Shown here: piece by piece, positions 16,663-26,663 of the stretch | Layout: each line of letters starts with the position of its first letter | Numbering within the stretch: the first letter of the stretch is position 1 | NCBI GenBank assembly: GCA_013112555.1 | Contig: JABFGK010000001.1 | Span: forward strand, 930,001-994,000 | Length of the DNA stretch: 64,000 bases | Source: Planctomycetota bacterium | GTDB lineage: Bacteria > Planctomycetota > Phycisphaerae > Phycisphaerales > UBA5793 | Direction of reading: 5' to 3' | The notes under the pieces: model-generated | What the model was told of the DNA's origin: nothing | Databases searched by the model: none | The model's input: the letters and a program-made list of their open reading frames with translations, nothing else | Position numbers and translations under genes: made by a program

Positions 16663-17385
16663 TCACTCCGATACCGTCGCTGCCACTGCCATGATCCGGC
16701 CCCACCGTTTTGGTGTGAGTCGCTGCAACGTGGTGCGCGGTCGTGATACCGAGGCACAGTCCTTGATCGCAAATCGCAGCGGCCAATGAACGGCCGGTCC
16801 GGCATAGCCGATCCCGACACGCGGCCCAACCAGTACATCACGATCAGCGACGGCAGGCCCGGATGCAAACTGGAGTGGGGGGGAGGCCAGCACATGACCA
16901 TCGAGTGCGCGATCCACCCCCAGGGCCTGACACAGTCGGGCCGGCCCGCCTGCCAGGTCGACAGGCCTCCGGTCCGGTTTCTCACTCAGCCCACGCCGGC
17001 GCACCATAATCGACTCACCATGCACTGCCTCAGCCGCACGAATCAGCACCGCATCCCCATTCTCAGACGACCCGGTCACCGCATTCAGGCAATGGTGCAT
17101 CCCGTACACGAAGTAGACGTAGGCATGACCGCCGGCCAGATACAGACTCGAGTTCCGCGGCGTGTGTCTCCCCCCGAAGGCATGGCTGGCCGGGTCGGGA
17201 GCCCCCAGGTAGGCCTCCGTCTCGACGATCCGTACCACCACCAGCCGCCGCCCGGCCTCGGACCGGACGATGTACTGCCCCAACAGGTCGCGGGCCACCT
17301 CGCGGGTATCCCGCCGATAATACCCTTTCTCGAAAGGAACGATGTGCTTCTGCCTTATCCTCCTTGCTGAGTCTCGTGCCATCAC
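16663..17385 (-). CDS. 3-methyladenine DNA glycosylase (AAG/MPG type)
   Basis: 240 residues. MPG-family pattern: FEKGYYRRDTREVARDLLGQYIV, then VRIVETEAYLGAPDPASHAF with the catalytic Glu, RNSSLYLAGGHAYVYFVYGMHHCLN, and VLIRAAEAV. DLAGGPARLCQALGVDR and GPRVGIGYAGPAVHWPLRF are the C-terminal markers. It excises alkylated purines such as 3-methyladenine and hypoxanthine. Length and motif order are complete. It lies 49 bases upstream of the sulfotransferase-like gene on the same strand, so an operon is possible though functionally unrelated. Confidence 0.92.
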   Translation of the reverse strand: MMARDSARRIRQKHIVPFEKGYYRRDTREVARDLLGQYIVRSEAGRRLVVVRIVETEAYLGAPDPASHAFGGRHTPRNSSLYLAGGHAYVYFVYGMHHCLNAVTGSSENGDAVLIRAAEAVHGESIMVRRRGLSEKPDRRPVDLAGGPARLCQALGVDRALDGHVLASPPLQFASGPAVADRDVLVGPRVGIGYAGPAVHWPLRFAIKDCASVSRPRTTLQRLTPKRWGRIMAVAATVSE

Positions 17386-18003
17386 GTATTCCCTGCCTCA
17401 AGTGTGAGAGCATGCCCATCCTGGTCACCCGTAGATAAGCCACAAGGTTTGGAGAGGCCCTGCATTGCGTGCCCATGTGGGAAGGTAGCCGCGTCCCTTC
17501 TGTAAACCCGGAAATCAGATATACTTGGCATGTAGAGGATTAAACGATGTGGTTTTCCCACTTGACTCCCTCGGTGCGGCTTGGTACGTTGTGACAATGT
17601 GAAATGCAGGTAGTGTTTCTGCCTGGTCGAGTACGAACGCAGTGGGTCGGTCACACCATAAGTCCAGGAACGCCATTGGGCCTGGTTTGGCGATTCATAT
17701 GGCCGTGGGTATTGTGAACCATGTGTTTCGGCAACTGAATGGCGTCTTCGTTTCTGGTAGGATGAGGGATTGAGAAAGGGTAGTCGCGATACTGACCTTT
17801 GGCGGGTTGACGGTATCTGATCACTGTTTCATGTCTCATGATTCGTTATGTCTTGTACGGACAGTTCGCTCCTGTCCGGTGCCTTCCCGTACCACTGGGA
17901 GTGAGCAAGAGTGGAGTGTCGTGCTGCACGGTGACGCTCTGCAGGTTTCGCGTGTCGGCGCTCAAGTTGGGGGCCGTCTTGAGTTCTAATCGCTTGTTGG
18001 AGA
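17386..18003. other. Gene-free interval, 618 bases
   Basis: Lies between the divergent glycosylase and HAF-repeat genes and should hold both promoters. Base composition is less GC-rich than the coding regions. Short frames on both strands show no recognisable protein features. No tRNA, terminator hairpin or long repeat was found. Confidence 0.55.
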
Positions 18004-19404
18004 ATGCGATCGATGATGCATCATACCTGGAATCGTGATCGGCGAACATCACTCGGCCTGGCCTCAGGCGCGATTGCCGTGGCAGCCTTCACACTGCTCG
18101 GGATCGCCCGGCCGGCGATGGCTGAGGGGACGGATGATGATGTACTCTACCGCGTTCGAGACCTCGGTACCGTTGATGGCTACGGCCACACCGCCGGTCT
18201 CAGAATCAGTGATGCCGGCGAAATCGTCGGCGCCCTGTACCGCTCGCCGTGGCAGGAGCCCCACGCCTTTCGCTGGTATGCGGGAGAAATGACCGCTGTC
18301 GGCGAGTTTGGAGATGCAGATCTCGTTGAGGCTCGCGGTGTCAACCGCCACGGTGACCTCGTCGGCTGGTGGGATCTGGAGGGCGAGCACATCCGCGCGT
18401 TTATGCAGAGCCGCGACGGCGTTCTTTCCGAACTGCCGCTTCCAGATGGGCATTTTGCCAGCATTGCCTTCGATATAAACGATAGCGGGCAAATCGCCGG
18501 CTACAGCCAGGATGAGCGGGGCTATCCCCATGCACTCCTGATCGACGGGGATGAGGCGATCGACCTCGGGAACCTCGGCGGGTATTACTCGATGTCCTAT
18601 GGCATCTCAGATGCCGGCTATGTGGTCGGCAAGTCAGACAACCGGGATCGAGAAGAGCACGCCTTCGTGTGGTTTGACGGCAAGATGTACGACCTGGGTA
18701 CCCTCGGCGGGGACTACAGTGAGGCACGATGCATCAACGATACCGGCCAGGTCACCGGGACCTCAACCACCAGAAGCGGGTTCTCACGAGCCTTCTTCTA
18801 TGAGAACGGGGAAATGACCGAAATCGGAACCCTCGGGGGCCTGAGCAGCTACGGCATGGATATCAACAGTCAGGGGATTGCCGTCGGCTATACCTACGAC
18901 AGGGAGGGCAAACAGTGCGGCTTCATCTATACAAAGGATTCCGGCATACGCAACCTCAACGATCTGCTTGAGACACCTCGCGGATGGAGCATCCTCCAGG
19001 CCAGATCAATCAACGAACTCGGCCAGATCGCTGCCGTGGCCGAACGCTTTGACGGACTCCTCCGGGCCGTCGTCCTCAGCCCCCCCGGGATGAAACTCAC
19101 CCAACCCTCTCCCGGTATCGCAGGCGAGAAGAATTGGTTCGGCGTCGAACGTGCATCATCGAAATCAACCGTCCAGCTGTACTACTCGTACGAGCCCGGC
19201 ACCCACAAAGTCATCGGATGCAGCAATCTGACCTTCAGCATCGCAGACCCCATCCTGCTGGCCACCTCAGGAACCAGCAAGTGGGGGGATTCGGAATTCC
19301 TGGTCCATATCCCTGAAAAGGAAGCCGGCAATACCATTTTCTTCCAGTGCTTCGATGCCGAAGGGTGCAGACTCAGTCCCGTCGTGGTACACACGTTCGA
19401 TTAA
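18004..19404 (+). CDS. Secreted HAF-repeat protein
   Basis: 466 residues with an N-terminal signal peptide (IAVAAFTLLGIARPAMAEG). From residue 40 to about 350 the protein consists of repeats of about 45-50 residues with the HAF pattern: HAFRWYAGEMTAVGEFGDA, HAFVWFDGKMYDLGTLGGDY, RAFFYENGEMTEIGTLGGL, each preceded by an ISDAGxxVG or INDxGQxxG turn. HAF repeats are found in extracellular proteins of unknown function and probably form a beta-propeller. The last 100 residues are a separate beta-type domain ending FFQCFDAEGCRLSPVVVHTFD, similar in plan to the C-termini of the proteins at 46488 and 36409. Followed by a strong terminator. Confidence 0.85.
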   Translation: MRSMMHHTWNRDRRTSLGLASGAIAVAAFTLLGIARPAMAEGTDDDVLYRVRDLGTVDGYGHTAGLRISDAGEIVGALYRSPWQEPHAFRWYAGEMTAVGEFGDADLVEARGVNRHGDLVGWWDLEGEHIRAFMQSRDGVLSELPLPDGHFASIAFDINDSGQIAGYSQDERGYPHALLIDGDEAIDLGNLGGYYSMSYGISDAGYVVGKSDNRDREEHAFVWFDGKMYDLGTLGGDYSEARCINDTGQVTGTSTTRSGFSRAFFYENGEMTEIGTLGGLSSYGMDINSQGIAVGYTYDREGKQCGFIYTKDSGIRNLNDLLETPRGWSILQARSINELGQIAAVAERFDGLLRAVVLSPPGMKLTQPSPGIAGEKNWFGVERASSKSTVQLYYSYEPGTHKVIGCSNLTFSIADPILLATSGTSKWGDSEFLVHIPEKEAGNTIFFQCFDAEGCRLSPVVVHTFD

Positions 19405-19444
19405 CTCCGCTCGAAACACAGCCGCCCAGTCGCCACAAACCAAC

Positions 19445-19476
19445 AGCCGGCTCATTCATTTGAGCCGGCTTTTTTT
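19445..19476 (+). terminator. Rho-independent terminator after the HAF-repeat gene
   Basis: AGCCGGCTCA (19445-19454) pairs perfectly with TGAGCCGGCT (19461-19470) around TTCATT, followed directly by a run of T. Isolates the HAF-repeat gene from selD. Confidence 0.93.
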
Positions 19477-19592
19477 GTACAAACATGCGGCGCACCTGCG
19501 ATTCTTGGCTCCACACATGGAATCTCAGGTGTGTGCCGATGTATCGTTCCAGGATAGTGCCCACAGGAGTTCATCGTACAGAAGGAGATCAG

Positions 19593-20687
19593 GTGGCGGA
19601 TCAGAGCAATGCATCCTCTGACAGCACCGAACAAGGTGAGGCGCACATCCCCGGCGCGCGGCAACGACGACTGCTCGACTACAGCAGTTGTGCCGGGTGA
19701 GCCGGTAAACTTTCGGCCTCGGCCATTGCACAGGTTGTGCAACACCTTGCTCCCGCAGCACACCCGGACCTGCTGATCGGACCCGAACACAGCAGCGATG
19801 CCGGCGTCTTTCGCCTGCGCCCAGATCTGGCCATCGTTCAGTCAGCCGATTACTTCTGCCCGCTCGTCGATGACCCCTTTGTCTTTGGTCAGATTGCTGC
19901 CGCCAATGCGCTGAGCGATGTCTATGCCATGGGCGGCACGCCCGTGACCGCACTGAACCTCGTGTGCTTCCCCGACAACGAAATCGATCTGGAGGTCCTC
20001 CACGAGATGCTCCGTGGCACCTCCGAACGGGTCAACGCGGCCGGGGCCGTCATCGTCGGCGGACACTGTGTTCGTGATACCGAAATCAAACTCGGCCTGT
20101 CCGTGACAGGAACCGTCCACCCGGACCGCATGCTGACCAACCGTACCGCACGCCCCGGGGACGTCCTGATCCTGTCCAAGCCGCTGGGCACCGGTTTCAT
20201 CACCACGGCCAACCGGGCCGGCCGCTGCCCGCCGGATGTGTTCGAGGCCGCCTGTGCCTCCATGACCACCCTCAATGACACAGCCTCACGGGCTGCCGTT
20301 GCCGCCGGGGCATCAGCCGTCACCGATATCACCGGCTTCGGGCTTGCCGGGCATGCACACGAACTGGCCGAGGCAAGCAACGTCACCCTGCACCTCAATG
20401 CCGATGCCGTCCCCGGACTTCCCGGCGTCGAACCGCTGGCCACAGAACAGAACCGCACCCGCGCCAATCCCACCAACGAGCAGTTCACCGCCCCAACCGC
20501 ACAAGTCGCCCCGTCCGTCTCCGACTCCGTCCGGGCCCTCCTGTACGACCCCCAGACCTCCGGCGGCCTGCTCATGGCCGTTCACCCCGACCAGGTCGAC
20601 ACCGTAACCGATCGCATCGGCTCAGTGGCTGCCATCATCGGGGAAGTCGCCCGACCGCACGACGGGCTCACGCTGCTCGTAGAATAG
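19593..20687 (+). CDS. selD: Selenide, water dikinase; itself a selenoprotein (in-frame UGA)
   Basis: Starts at a GTG at 19593 with GAAGGAGA upstream. The catalytic region reads LDYSSCAG, then TGA at 19698-19700, then AGKLSASAIAQVVQHL. E. coli SelD has Cys17 at this place and a Lys three residues later, and many bacterial SelD proteins carry Sec there, so this UGA is read as Sec36. Beyond it the frame stays open with GPEHSSDAGVFRL, ADYFCPLVDDPFVFGQIAAANALSDVYAMGG and VVGGHCVRDTEIKLGLSV-like segments, and GFGLAGHAHELAEA. Complete length about 364 residues. Makes selenophosphate from selenide and ATP. A hairpin with an AGGTT loop lies 25 nt after the UGA. selB begins 4 bases past the stop. Confidence 0.95.
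19726..19742 (+). promoter_or_regulatory. Putative SECIS hairpin for SelD Sec36
   Basis: TTGCAC (19726-19731) pairs with GTGCAA (19737-19742) around AGGTT; one more A-T pair can close. It begins 25 nt after the UGA, somewhat further than for the other Sec codons here. The apical GG-U resembles the SelB-binding loop of the E. coli fdhF element. Confidence 0.65.
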
Positions 20688-20691
20688 GGCC

Positions 20692-22644
20692 ATGACACGC
20701 TCCCTCGTGCTCGGCACGGCCGGCCATATTGATCACGGTAAGACCGCACTCGTCCACGCGCTCACCGGCATCGATACCGATCGACTGCCCGAGGAAAAAG
20801 CGCGCGGCGTGACGATCGACATCGGTTTTGCTCACCTCGACACGACCCACGGCTCGCTGGCCATCATCGACGTCCCGGGCCATGAGCGCTTCATCCGCAA
20901 CATGCTCGCCGGTGCCTCCGGGATCGATCTCGCGCTGCTTGTCATTGCGGCCGACGATTCCGTCATGCCACAAACTCATGAGCATCTGGCCATCCTCCAA
21001 CTGCTCGGGATCCGCCACGGTGTGATCGTCATGACCAAATGCGACCTGGCCGATCCCGATTGGCAGGACCTCGTCGAAGAGGACATCCGCGAACTGACCC
21101 GCACAACATTTCTCCGCGAGGCGCCGATCGTTCGCACCTCAGCCACGACCGGCTCCGGCATTGATGATCTCCGTCAGGCCATTCAAGAATGCTGTGTGAC
21201 CATACAGCAGAGTCACCGCGACGATGAGACCGACCGACCCTTCCGGCTGGCCGTCGATCGGTCATTCACGGCAGCCGGCCTCGGCACCATCATCACCGGC
21301 ACCGTCTGGTCCGGCTCCGTCACCGTCGATACGGAACTGGAGCACCTGCCGACTCGCCGACGCGTCCGCATTCGCGGCATGCAGGTACACGGGCAAGACG
21401 CCCGGACCATCACGGTCGGCCAACGCGCTGCCATCAACCTCTCCGGCGTACACCACAGCGAAATCGAACGCGGCCACGAACTGGCCGAACCCGGATCCCT
21501 CACGCCGGCTCACCGCATCACCGGGCACCTCCACGTTCTGCCGGACAGCCCCTTCCCGATCAAGCATCGGAGCCGAGTCCGCCTCCACATCGGGACGGCC
21601 GAGTTAATCGCACAGGTTCGTCTGCTCTCCGGAATGACGATCGAAGCCGGGCACGCACAAACAGCCTCGCTCGTCACCACCGAACCGGTCGTCTGCATGG
21701 CCCGTCAGCCGTTTGTCGTCCGATGTGAATCGCCCCTGATAACGCTCGGCGGCGGCACCGTGCTCCAGCCGTCGGTTCACATCCCCGCGATCGCACGTGG
21801 CGATGATCAAGGCATCAGACTCCTGCAATCAATACTGGACGACGAGCCTGCTGCCCGAGTGGCGACAGCCGTTCGGCTCCGCGGCTATTCACGCTGGCAG
21901 GAATCCGATCTGTGGCGCGAAGCCGATGTGACGCCAAACCAGGCCCGTCTTGCACTGACACAACTGCAACAGGAGGGCACACTCGTGTCCCTGCCGGTCT
22001 CAAAAGGGCGAGCCGCACTGCTCCATGCCGACCGCTGCCAGGAACTGAAGTTACGGGTACTCAAGGCCATCCGCTTCCTCCATGATCGCTCACCCCTGGC
22101 AGCCGCAATCCCACGGACCCAGATCATCGGGCGACTGTCCTATCTCGATTCGGATCTCATACAGGCCCTGCTGTCACACATGATCACCGATAGGCAACTG
22201 ACCGGCAACGAACACACGGTGGCACGTGCCGATCACAAGCCGGCCCTCACGCCGGAACAAGTCCAGGCACTCAATACCCTGTTGGCGACCTATGAGTCGG
22301 CTGCCTTCACTCCGCCGGCCGTCGAACAGGCGGCTCAATCACTGGGAACGAGTCCCGATCGCCTCAAACCCCTCTTCGACCTGGCAGCCCAGCAGAATCA
22401 ACTGATCCACATTGGTGCATTCCTGTACCTCCATCACAGCCGCGAACGTGAGGCCCGACAACGGCTGGCCGATGCCTTCGACTCGTCCCCACAGGGGCTG
22501 ACCATCAGCGAAATCCGTGTCCTGCTCAATACCTCGCGAAAGTATGCCGTCCCCATCTGCGAGTACTTCGACCGCCTCGGGGTCACGAAACGGCTCGGCG
22601 ACAAACGTATGGCCGGCCCGAACCTGAGGCACGAAGAGGGCTAG
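20692..22644 (+). CDS. selB: Selenocysteine-specific elongation factor
   Basis: 650 residues. GTPase motifs: [14 protein letters not shown] (G1), TIDIGFA (switch I region), [13 protein letters not shown] (G3) and TKCD (G4). Two beta-barrel domains follow, with [20 protein letters not shown] typical of SelB rather than EF-Tu. The C-terminal 270 residues contain winged-helix segments that in SelB bind the SECIS hairpin (for example [20 protein letters not shown] onward, ending [14 protein letters not shown]). SelB brings Sec-tRNA to UGA codons marked by a hairpin. Lies 4 bases after selD and 58 bases before selA, so the three are probably one transcript. Confidence 0.95.
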   Translation: MTRSLVLGTAGHIDHGKTALVHALTGIDTDRLPEEKARGVTIDIGFAHLDTTHGSLAIIDVPGHERFIRNMLAGASGIDLALLVIAADDSVMPQTHEHLAILQLLGIRHGVIVMTKCDLADPDWQDLVEEDIRELTRTTFLREAPIVRTSATTGSGIDDLRQAIQECCVTIQQSHRDDETDRPFRLAVDRSFTAAGLGTIITGTVWSGSVTVDTELEHLPTRRRVRIRGMQVHGQDARTITVGQRAAINLSGVHHSEIERGHELAEPGSLTPAHRITGHLHVLPDSPFPIKHRSRVRLHIGTAELIAQVRLLSGMTIEAGHAQTASLVTTEPVVCMARQPFVVRCESPLITLGGGTVLQPSVHIPAIARGDDQGIRLLQSILDDEPAARVATAVRLRGYSRWQESDLWREADVTPNQARLALTQLQQEGTLVSLPVSKGRAALLHADRCQELKLRVLKAIRFLHDRSPLAAAIPRTQIIGRLSYLDSDLIQALLSHMITDRQLTGNEHTVARADHKPALTPEQVQALNTLLATYESAAFTPPAVEQAAQSLGTSPDRLKPLFDLAAQQNQLIHIGAFLYLHHSREREARQRLADAFDSSPQGLTISEIRVLLNTSRKYAVPICEYFDRLGVTKRLGDKRMAGPNLRHEEG

Positions 22645-22702
22645 CCGCCACCCGATGCTGAGCCCGTCGTATCGCACACGCAATCGTCCCTACAATCTTC
22701 AT

Positions 22703-24144
22703 ATGCCGCCAACGCCTGACCCACACTCTCTGCTGCGTCTCCTGCCGCCGGTCCACAAACTCGTGGGCCATCTCATCAACGACGGCGGCTGGTCCGACCG
22801 GCTGCCGCACGACACCATCACCCACATTGCCCGCAACGTCATTGACGACGCCCGCCGGTCTCTGCAATCGCACCAGGCGGACCCATCGGCTCATACCGAG
22901 TCCTCACTCCTGGCACACCTGACTGCTCAAGCCGAGATTGCACTCGCCCGTGCCGCCCGTCCACCGCTGCAACGGGTCATCAACGCCACCGGTATCCTCC
23001 TGCACACCGGCCTCGGCCGGGCACCGCTGGCCCCCATGCGGCCCGGCATCTTGCTGACGTCGCTGCCGGTTATGCCCCCATTGAAGTCGATCCCGATTCC
23101 GGAAACCGAGGCAAACGCTCGTCGATCGTGCGTGACCTTCTCTGCGAACTCACCGGCGCTGAGTCAGCCACCGTCACCAACAACAACGCAGCGGCGCTCA
23201 TGATCACGCTCGCAGCCCTTGCCACCGACCGCCATGTCATCGTGTCACACGGCGAACTGATCGAAATCGGCGGTTCCTTCCGCCTGCCTGACGTCATCGC
23301 AGCAGGCGGCGCAGGCATGCGCGCCGTCGGCACGACCAACCGCACCCGTATTGCCGACTATGAAAACGCCATTGATGACTGGTCGGCGGTCCTGCTGAAG
23401 GTCCACCCCTCGAATTACCATGTCGCCGGCTTTGCCGAGTCCGTCCCGCTTCCCGAACTCGTTGCACTTGGCACGAAACACGATCTCCCCGTCGTTCACG
23501 ACATCGGGTCAGGCTTGCTCTTCCCAGCCGAGCAACTCGGGTTCCCTGCCTCCGAACCCGATGCACAAACGTCAATCGGTGCCGGGGCCGATCTCGTTTT
23601 ATTCAGCGGCGACAAACTGCTCGGCGGGCCCCAGGCCGGCATCATCGTCGGACGAGCCGAACTCATCGACCGCATCGAGAAGCACCCGCTCATGCGCGCC
23701 GTTCGAGTTGACAAACTCCTGCTTGCTGCCCTCAGCGTCACCTTGCAGACAAATCGCGATCCCGTAGCAGCCGGACGATCACTCCCGATCCTGCAACTGG
23801 CGCGCACATCCGTCGAATCACTGCGCCAGCGGGCCGGGCTCCTTGTCAAGCGCTGGGCGACCTGCTCGTCCAGCGTCGAATCAATCAACATCGTCGAAAC
23901 CGAGGCGCTCTACGGTGGCGGCACACTTCCGGGCCGGACGCTGCCCAGCATCGCCATCGACCTGACCCCGTCTCCTCCTCTGACCGACGACGCACTGGCC
24001 CGCCGTCTGCGTCTGGCTGAACCGGGTATCTGGGCGCAGATTCACCAGGGGGCCGTCCGGATCGACCTGAGAACCGTCTTTCCTGACGAGGATGACACGC
24101 TTGGTGCCATCGTCGAGCAGGTTCTGTCAGCCCGGAACACTTGA
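22703..24144 (+). CDS. selA: L-seryl-tRNA(Sec) selenium transferase, with a -1 frameshift
   Basis: The ATG at 22703 opens with PHSLLRLLPPVHKLVGHL, the SelA N-terminus, and continues to RVINATGILLHTGLGRAPLAP. There the homologous sequence leaves this frame and resumes in the -1 frame as AARHLADVAAGYAPIEVDPD, then TGAESATVTNNNAAALMITL, GELIEIGGSFRLPD, VGTTNRTRIADYENAI and the PLP lysine in LFSGDKLLGGPQAG. The junction is the five-C run 23031-23035; six C would restore a single 480-residue protein of normal SelA length. No other damage is seen. SelA converts Ser-tRNA(Sec) to Sec-tRNA(Sec) with selenophosphate. A sequence error is the likeliest cause, since five Sec codons nearby need this enzyme. 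Confidence 0.92.
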
Positions 24145-24211
24145 ACCCCACTCCCCTCGGTTCGTATAACTCTCTACCAGATCGGGCCGATACGTAACGA
24201 CTCGATCCCTC

Positions 24212-24308
24212 GGAAGTGTCTGCACGCCTGGTGGCGGCCGCGGATTTCAAATCCGTTGTGGGGTCTGGAAATCAGGTCCCAGGTGGGTTCGATTCCCATC
24301 CACTTCCG
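24212..24308 (+). tRNA. selC: tRNA-Sec (anticodon UCA)
   Basis: A 97-base RNA gene. Acceptor GGAAGTG (24212-24218) pairs with CACTTCC (24301-24307), with G as discriminator and no encoded CCA. The anticodon arm CGGATTTCAAATCCG places TCA in a seven-base loop. A long variable arm (GGGGTCTGGAAATCAGGTCCC region) and T loop GGGTTCGATTCCC follow. Acceptor and T stems together give about 13 pairs, the tRNA-Sec hallmark. It lies 67 bases past selA, completing selD-selB-selA-selC in one array; a T run follows. Confidence 0.96.
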
Positions 24309-24341
24309 TTTTTTCTTTGCATGATGTGAGCGCAACGCACC

Positions 24342-24396
24342 GAAAGCCCCGTCATATGCGAGGACGGCACACACTGAAAGCCCCGTCATATGCGAG
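24342..24396. repeat. Two 21-base direct repeats before the dual-Sec gene
   Basis: The 21-base string GAAAGCCCCGTCATATGCGA(G) occurs at 24342-24362 and again at 24376-24396, separated by 13 bases. They sit between selC and the start of the dual-Sec gene and could be regulator half-sites or a recent duplication. Confidence 0.8.
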
Positions 24397-24417
24397 TCCG
24401 CGAGCAATGGCGGGGCA

Positions 24418-24473
24418 TCCTCCCTCCTCCCTCCTCCCTCCTCCCTCCTCCCTCCTCCCCCCTCCCTCCTCCC
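24418..24473. repeat. Eight-copy TCCTCCC tandem repeat
   Basis: Seven exact and one single-substitution copy of the 7-mer TCCTCCC stand head to tail, ending 27 bases before the start codon of the dual-Sec gene. The coding strand is pure pyrimidine over this span. Being 7 bases, copy-number change would not matter to frame but could alter leader or promoter spacing. Confidence 0.92.
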
Positions 24474-24500
24474 CCTGCGCGGGAATCGAAAGGCGTGACG

Positions 24501-26611
24501 ATGAAAGACACCATCCGGCAAGCAGCACTGTTGTGGGCGACAGTGGTGGCCGTGGCTGCTGCAACTCCGGCCGGTGCGTGCCCGTCGCAATCTCGCCCAC
24601 GTCAGATGCAACAACGGCAGCAACAGCGAGCCCAGGCCCCACGCGTCGGTGACGAAGCACCGATGTTCACACTCAAGTCGATCGACGGCAAGTCGGAAAC
24701 CGATACCCGCTCCTTCCGAGGCCAACGCCCGCTAGTTCTCTTCTTCGGCAGTTACACATGACCGCCGTTCCTCTCCCAGGTGGGAGACATGGAGCAGTTG
24801 TTCCAGCAATACAAAGACATTGCCGAGTTCCGCCTCGTCTATATCAACGAAGCACATGCCTCTGACAGCGATTGGCCCGTCGAGTATGCCAAAGAACTCG
24901 GCATCACTCAGCACGAGGACTACGGCCAACGGTGCACCGTCGCCGAGCGGCTGCTCGAAGACAAACAACTCACAATCCCCACGCTCATCGACGGCATGGA
25001 TAACGCCGTCAACAAGGCCTACCAGGCCTGGCCCGACCGGATCTATGTCATTCAGCCCAATGGGAAACTCGCCGTGGCAGCCGATCGCGGCCCGCGCGGG
25101 TTCAAGCCGGCACTCAACCAGGCAACTGAATGGCTTGCCGACTACCGGAAGTCGCAGGCCCACTCATCCCCGCCGGCTGCGCTCTCCGACGAGCCGCTCG
25201 CGATTGAAGTCGGGTTGCCGTTTCCTGACATCATGCTGCCATCGGTACAAAACGGCTCACCGATGGCCATCAGCGACTTCCGCGGCAAGAAGATCATCCT
25301 CCACGTCTTTGCGTCGTGGTGAGCGGGCTGCCGACGAGTCATACCCGGGTGGTATGCAAAAACACGCCAGGTGGAAGCAGACGGCAACGTCGTCTCGATC
25401 GGAATTGTCCAGGAGCAGCATCCGGATCGGGCCCGGCTCTTCCTCCAATGGAAGCAGATCGACTGGCCCGTCATGGTGGATTCCATGAACCTCTTGGGCG
25501 TCCGTGCCGTGCCCTTGACCATCTTCATTGACGAAGACGGCATCGTGCAATCAACTCGGGCGCGGCCGACAGATCTCGATGACTTCCTCCTGACGACGAC
25601 GACCCGCAACGAGTTCGGTGACCTGATCCAGACCGCGCCGCCGGTTCGACAAGCTGCCACGCAGATCCTGCCGATGCCCGATGAGTCCGACCCGATCACG
25701 GCGTGCGCGACTATGGGGATGCGCTGATACGCTGGGGAACTTCCGACCATCTCGCTTCGGCGGCCGATGCCTACGCGTATGTCCTTGAATCCTACCCCGA
25801 ATCGGCCCCCACGCTGTTTCGGGCCGGTGTGGCCTACCGCATGATGTATGATGCGTTCGGTGGTCCGGATGACTTTGCGACCGCAGTCGACTACTGGACC
25901 CGGGCCCTGGCACACAACCCGAACCAGTACATCTGGCGCCGACGAATCCAGCAATATGGCCCGCGCCTCGACAAGCCGTACCCTTTCTACAACTGGGTGC
26001 AGACGGCTCAGGACGAGATACGACGCCGTGGTGATTTCCCGATCCAGTTGGACGCCACGCTGACCGGCGCTGAACTGGCAGGCCCGCTGCGTGGCAATGA
26101 GCAGCAATCCGATGCGCAACAGATGGACGCCGAGCCCGATCCGCAAGGCATGATCATCCGGGATGACGGTGAGCCGCTGGTGAATGTCCGGACGGTGGCC
26201 GTCCCCGATACCACGCTCGACCGGGAGGAACAGGCAGGCGGACCACCGAAGGCCCGTGCCTACCGCGTGTTCATCACATTGACCCCGGATCAACAGAAGG
26301 ATGCCTGGTGGAACAATGAGGCCGGTGGCCTGGCACTCTGGCTGGAGCCGCCGCCCGGCTACGAGATTGATCAGCAACTGCACACGCTGCAGGGCCCATC
26401 AAACGCCGAAGTGAGCCGCGAAGCGCGCATCATCGAGTGTGAGATACGCCCGATCAAGACAGACGGCGTCCCGCAACTGCTCCCCCCGACGACTGAAATG
26501 TATGCCTACGCGTTGTACTACATCTGCGAACACAGAGATGGCGTCTGCAACTACATGCGCCAGGACTTCGAGATCATGATTGACCACGGGCCCTTCCGCA
26601 AAGACCCGTGA
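24501..26611 (+). CDS. Dual-selenocysteine secreted protein: deiodinase-like plus thioredoxin-like domains (one frameshift)
   Basis: From an ATG at 24501 (AAAGG upstream) with a signal peptide ending near TPAGACPSQ. Domain 1 (about residues 48-215) is a deiodinase-like thioredoxin fold: LFFGSYT, then TGA at 24759-24761 (Sec87), then PPFLSQVGDM and FRLVYINEAHASD; SxTUPPF is the deiodinase active-site pattern. Domain 2 (about 230-385) is a TlpA/AhpC-like fold: IILHVFASW, TGA at 25320-25322 (Sec274), AGCRRVIPGWY, so a UxxC motif, then GVRAVPLTIFIDEDG. The frame then shifts by -1 near CCC 25691-25693 into a 300-residue C-terminal part with TPR-like helices (DAYAYVLESYPESAPTLFRAGVAY). Restoring one C gives 703 residues. 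Each UGA has a hairpin with a GG-U loop. Probably an extracytoplasmic redox enzyme; substrate unknown. Confidence 0.87.
24772..24787 (+). promoter_or_regulatory. Putative SECIS hairpin for Sec87
   Basis: TCTCCC (24772-24777) pairs with GGGAGA (24782-24787) around AGGT, starting 10 nt after the UGA. A perfect 6-bp GC-rich stem with an apical AGGU. Confidence 0.78.
25340..25356 (+). promoter_or_regulatory. Putative SECIS hairpin for Sec274
   Basis: CATACC (25340-25345) pairs with GGTATG (25351-25356) around CGGGT, starting 17 nt after the UGA at 25320-25322. A perfect 6-bp stem. Confidence 0.78.
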
Positions 26612-26663
26612 CATTCGTGTCATCGAGCGTATCGGGGGGATCGGCACTCACACACGTGCGTTC

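Noticed and set aside
17651..17839. Short frames in the 17.4-18.0 kb gap
   Set aside because: No ribosome-binding site, no fold-like pattern and lower GC than genes in the window.
24418..24473. Pyrimidine tandem as part of a coding frame upstream of the dual-Sec protein
   Set aside because: Translation gives Pro/Ser repeats in all frames and the signal peptide and ribosome-binding site start after it.
24759..25322. Reading UGA as tryptophan (alternative genetic code) in place of Sec
   Set aside because: Trp is encoded by TGG throughout, other genes end in TGA, and the in-frame UGAs coincide with redox Cys positions and hairpins, with selA-D present.
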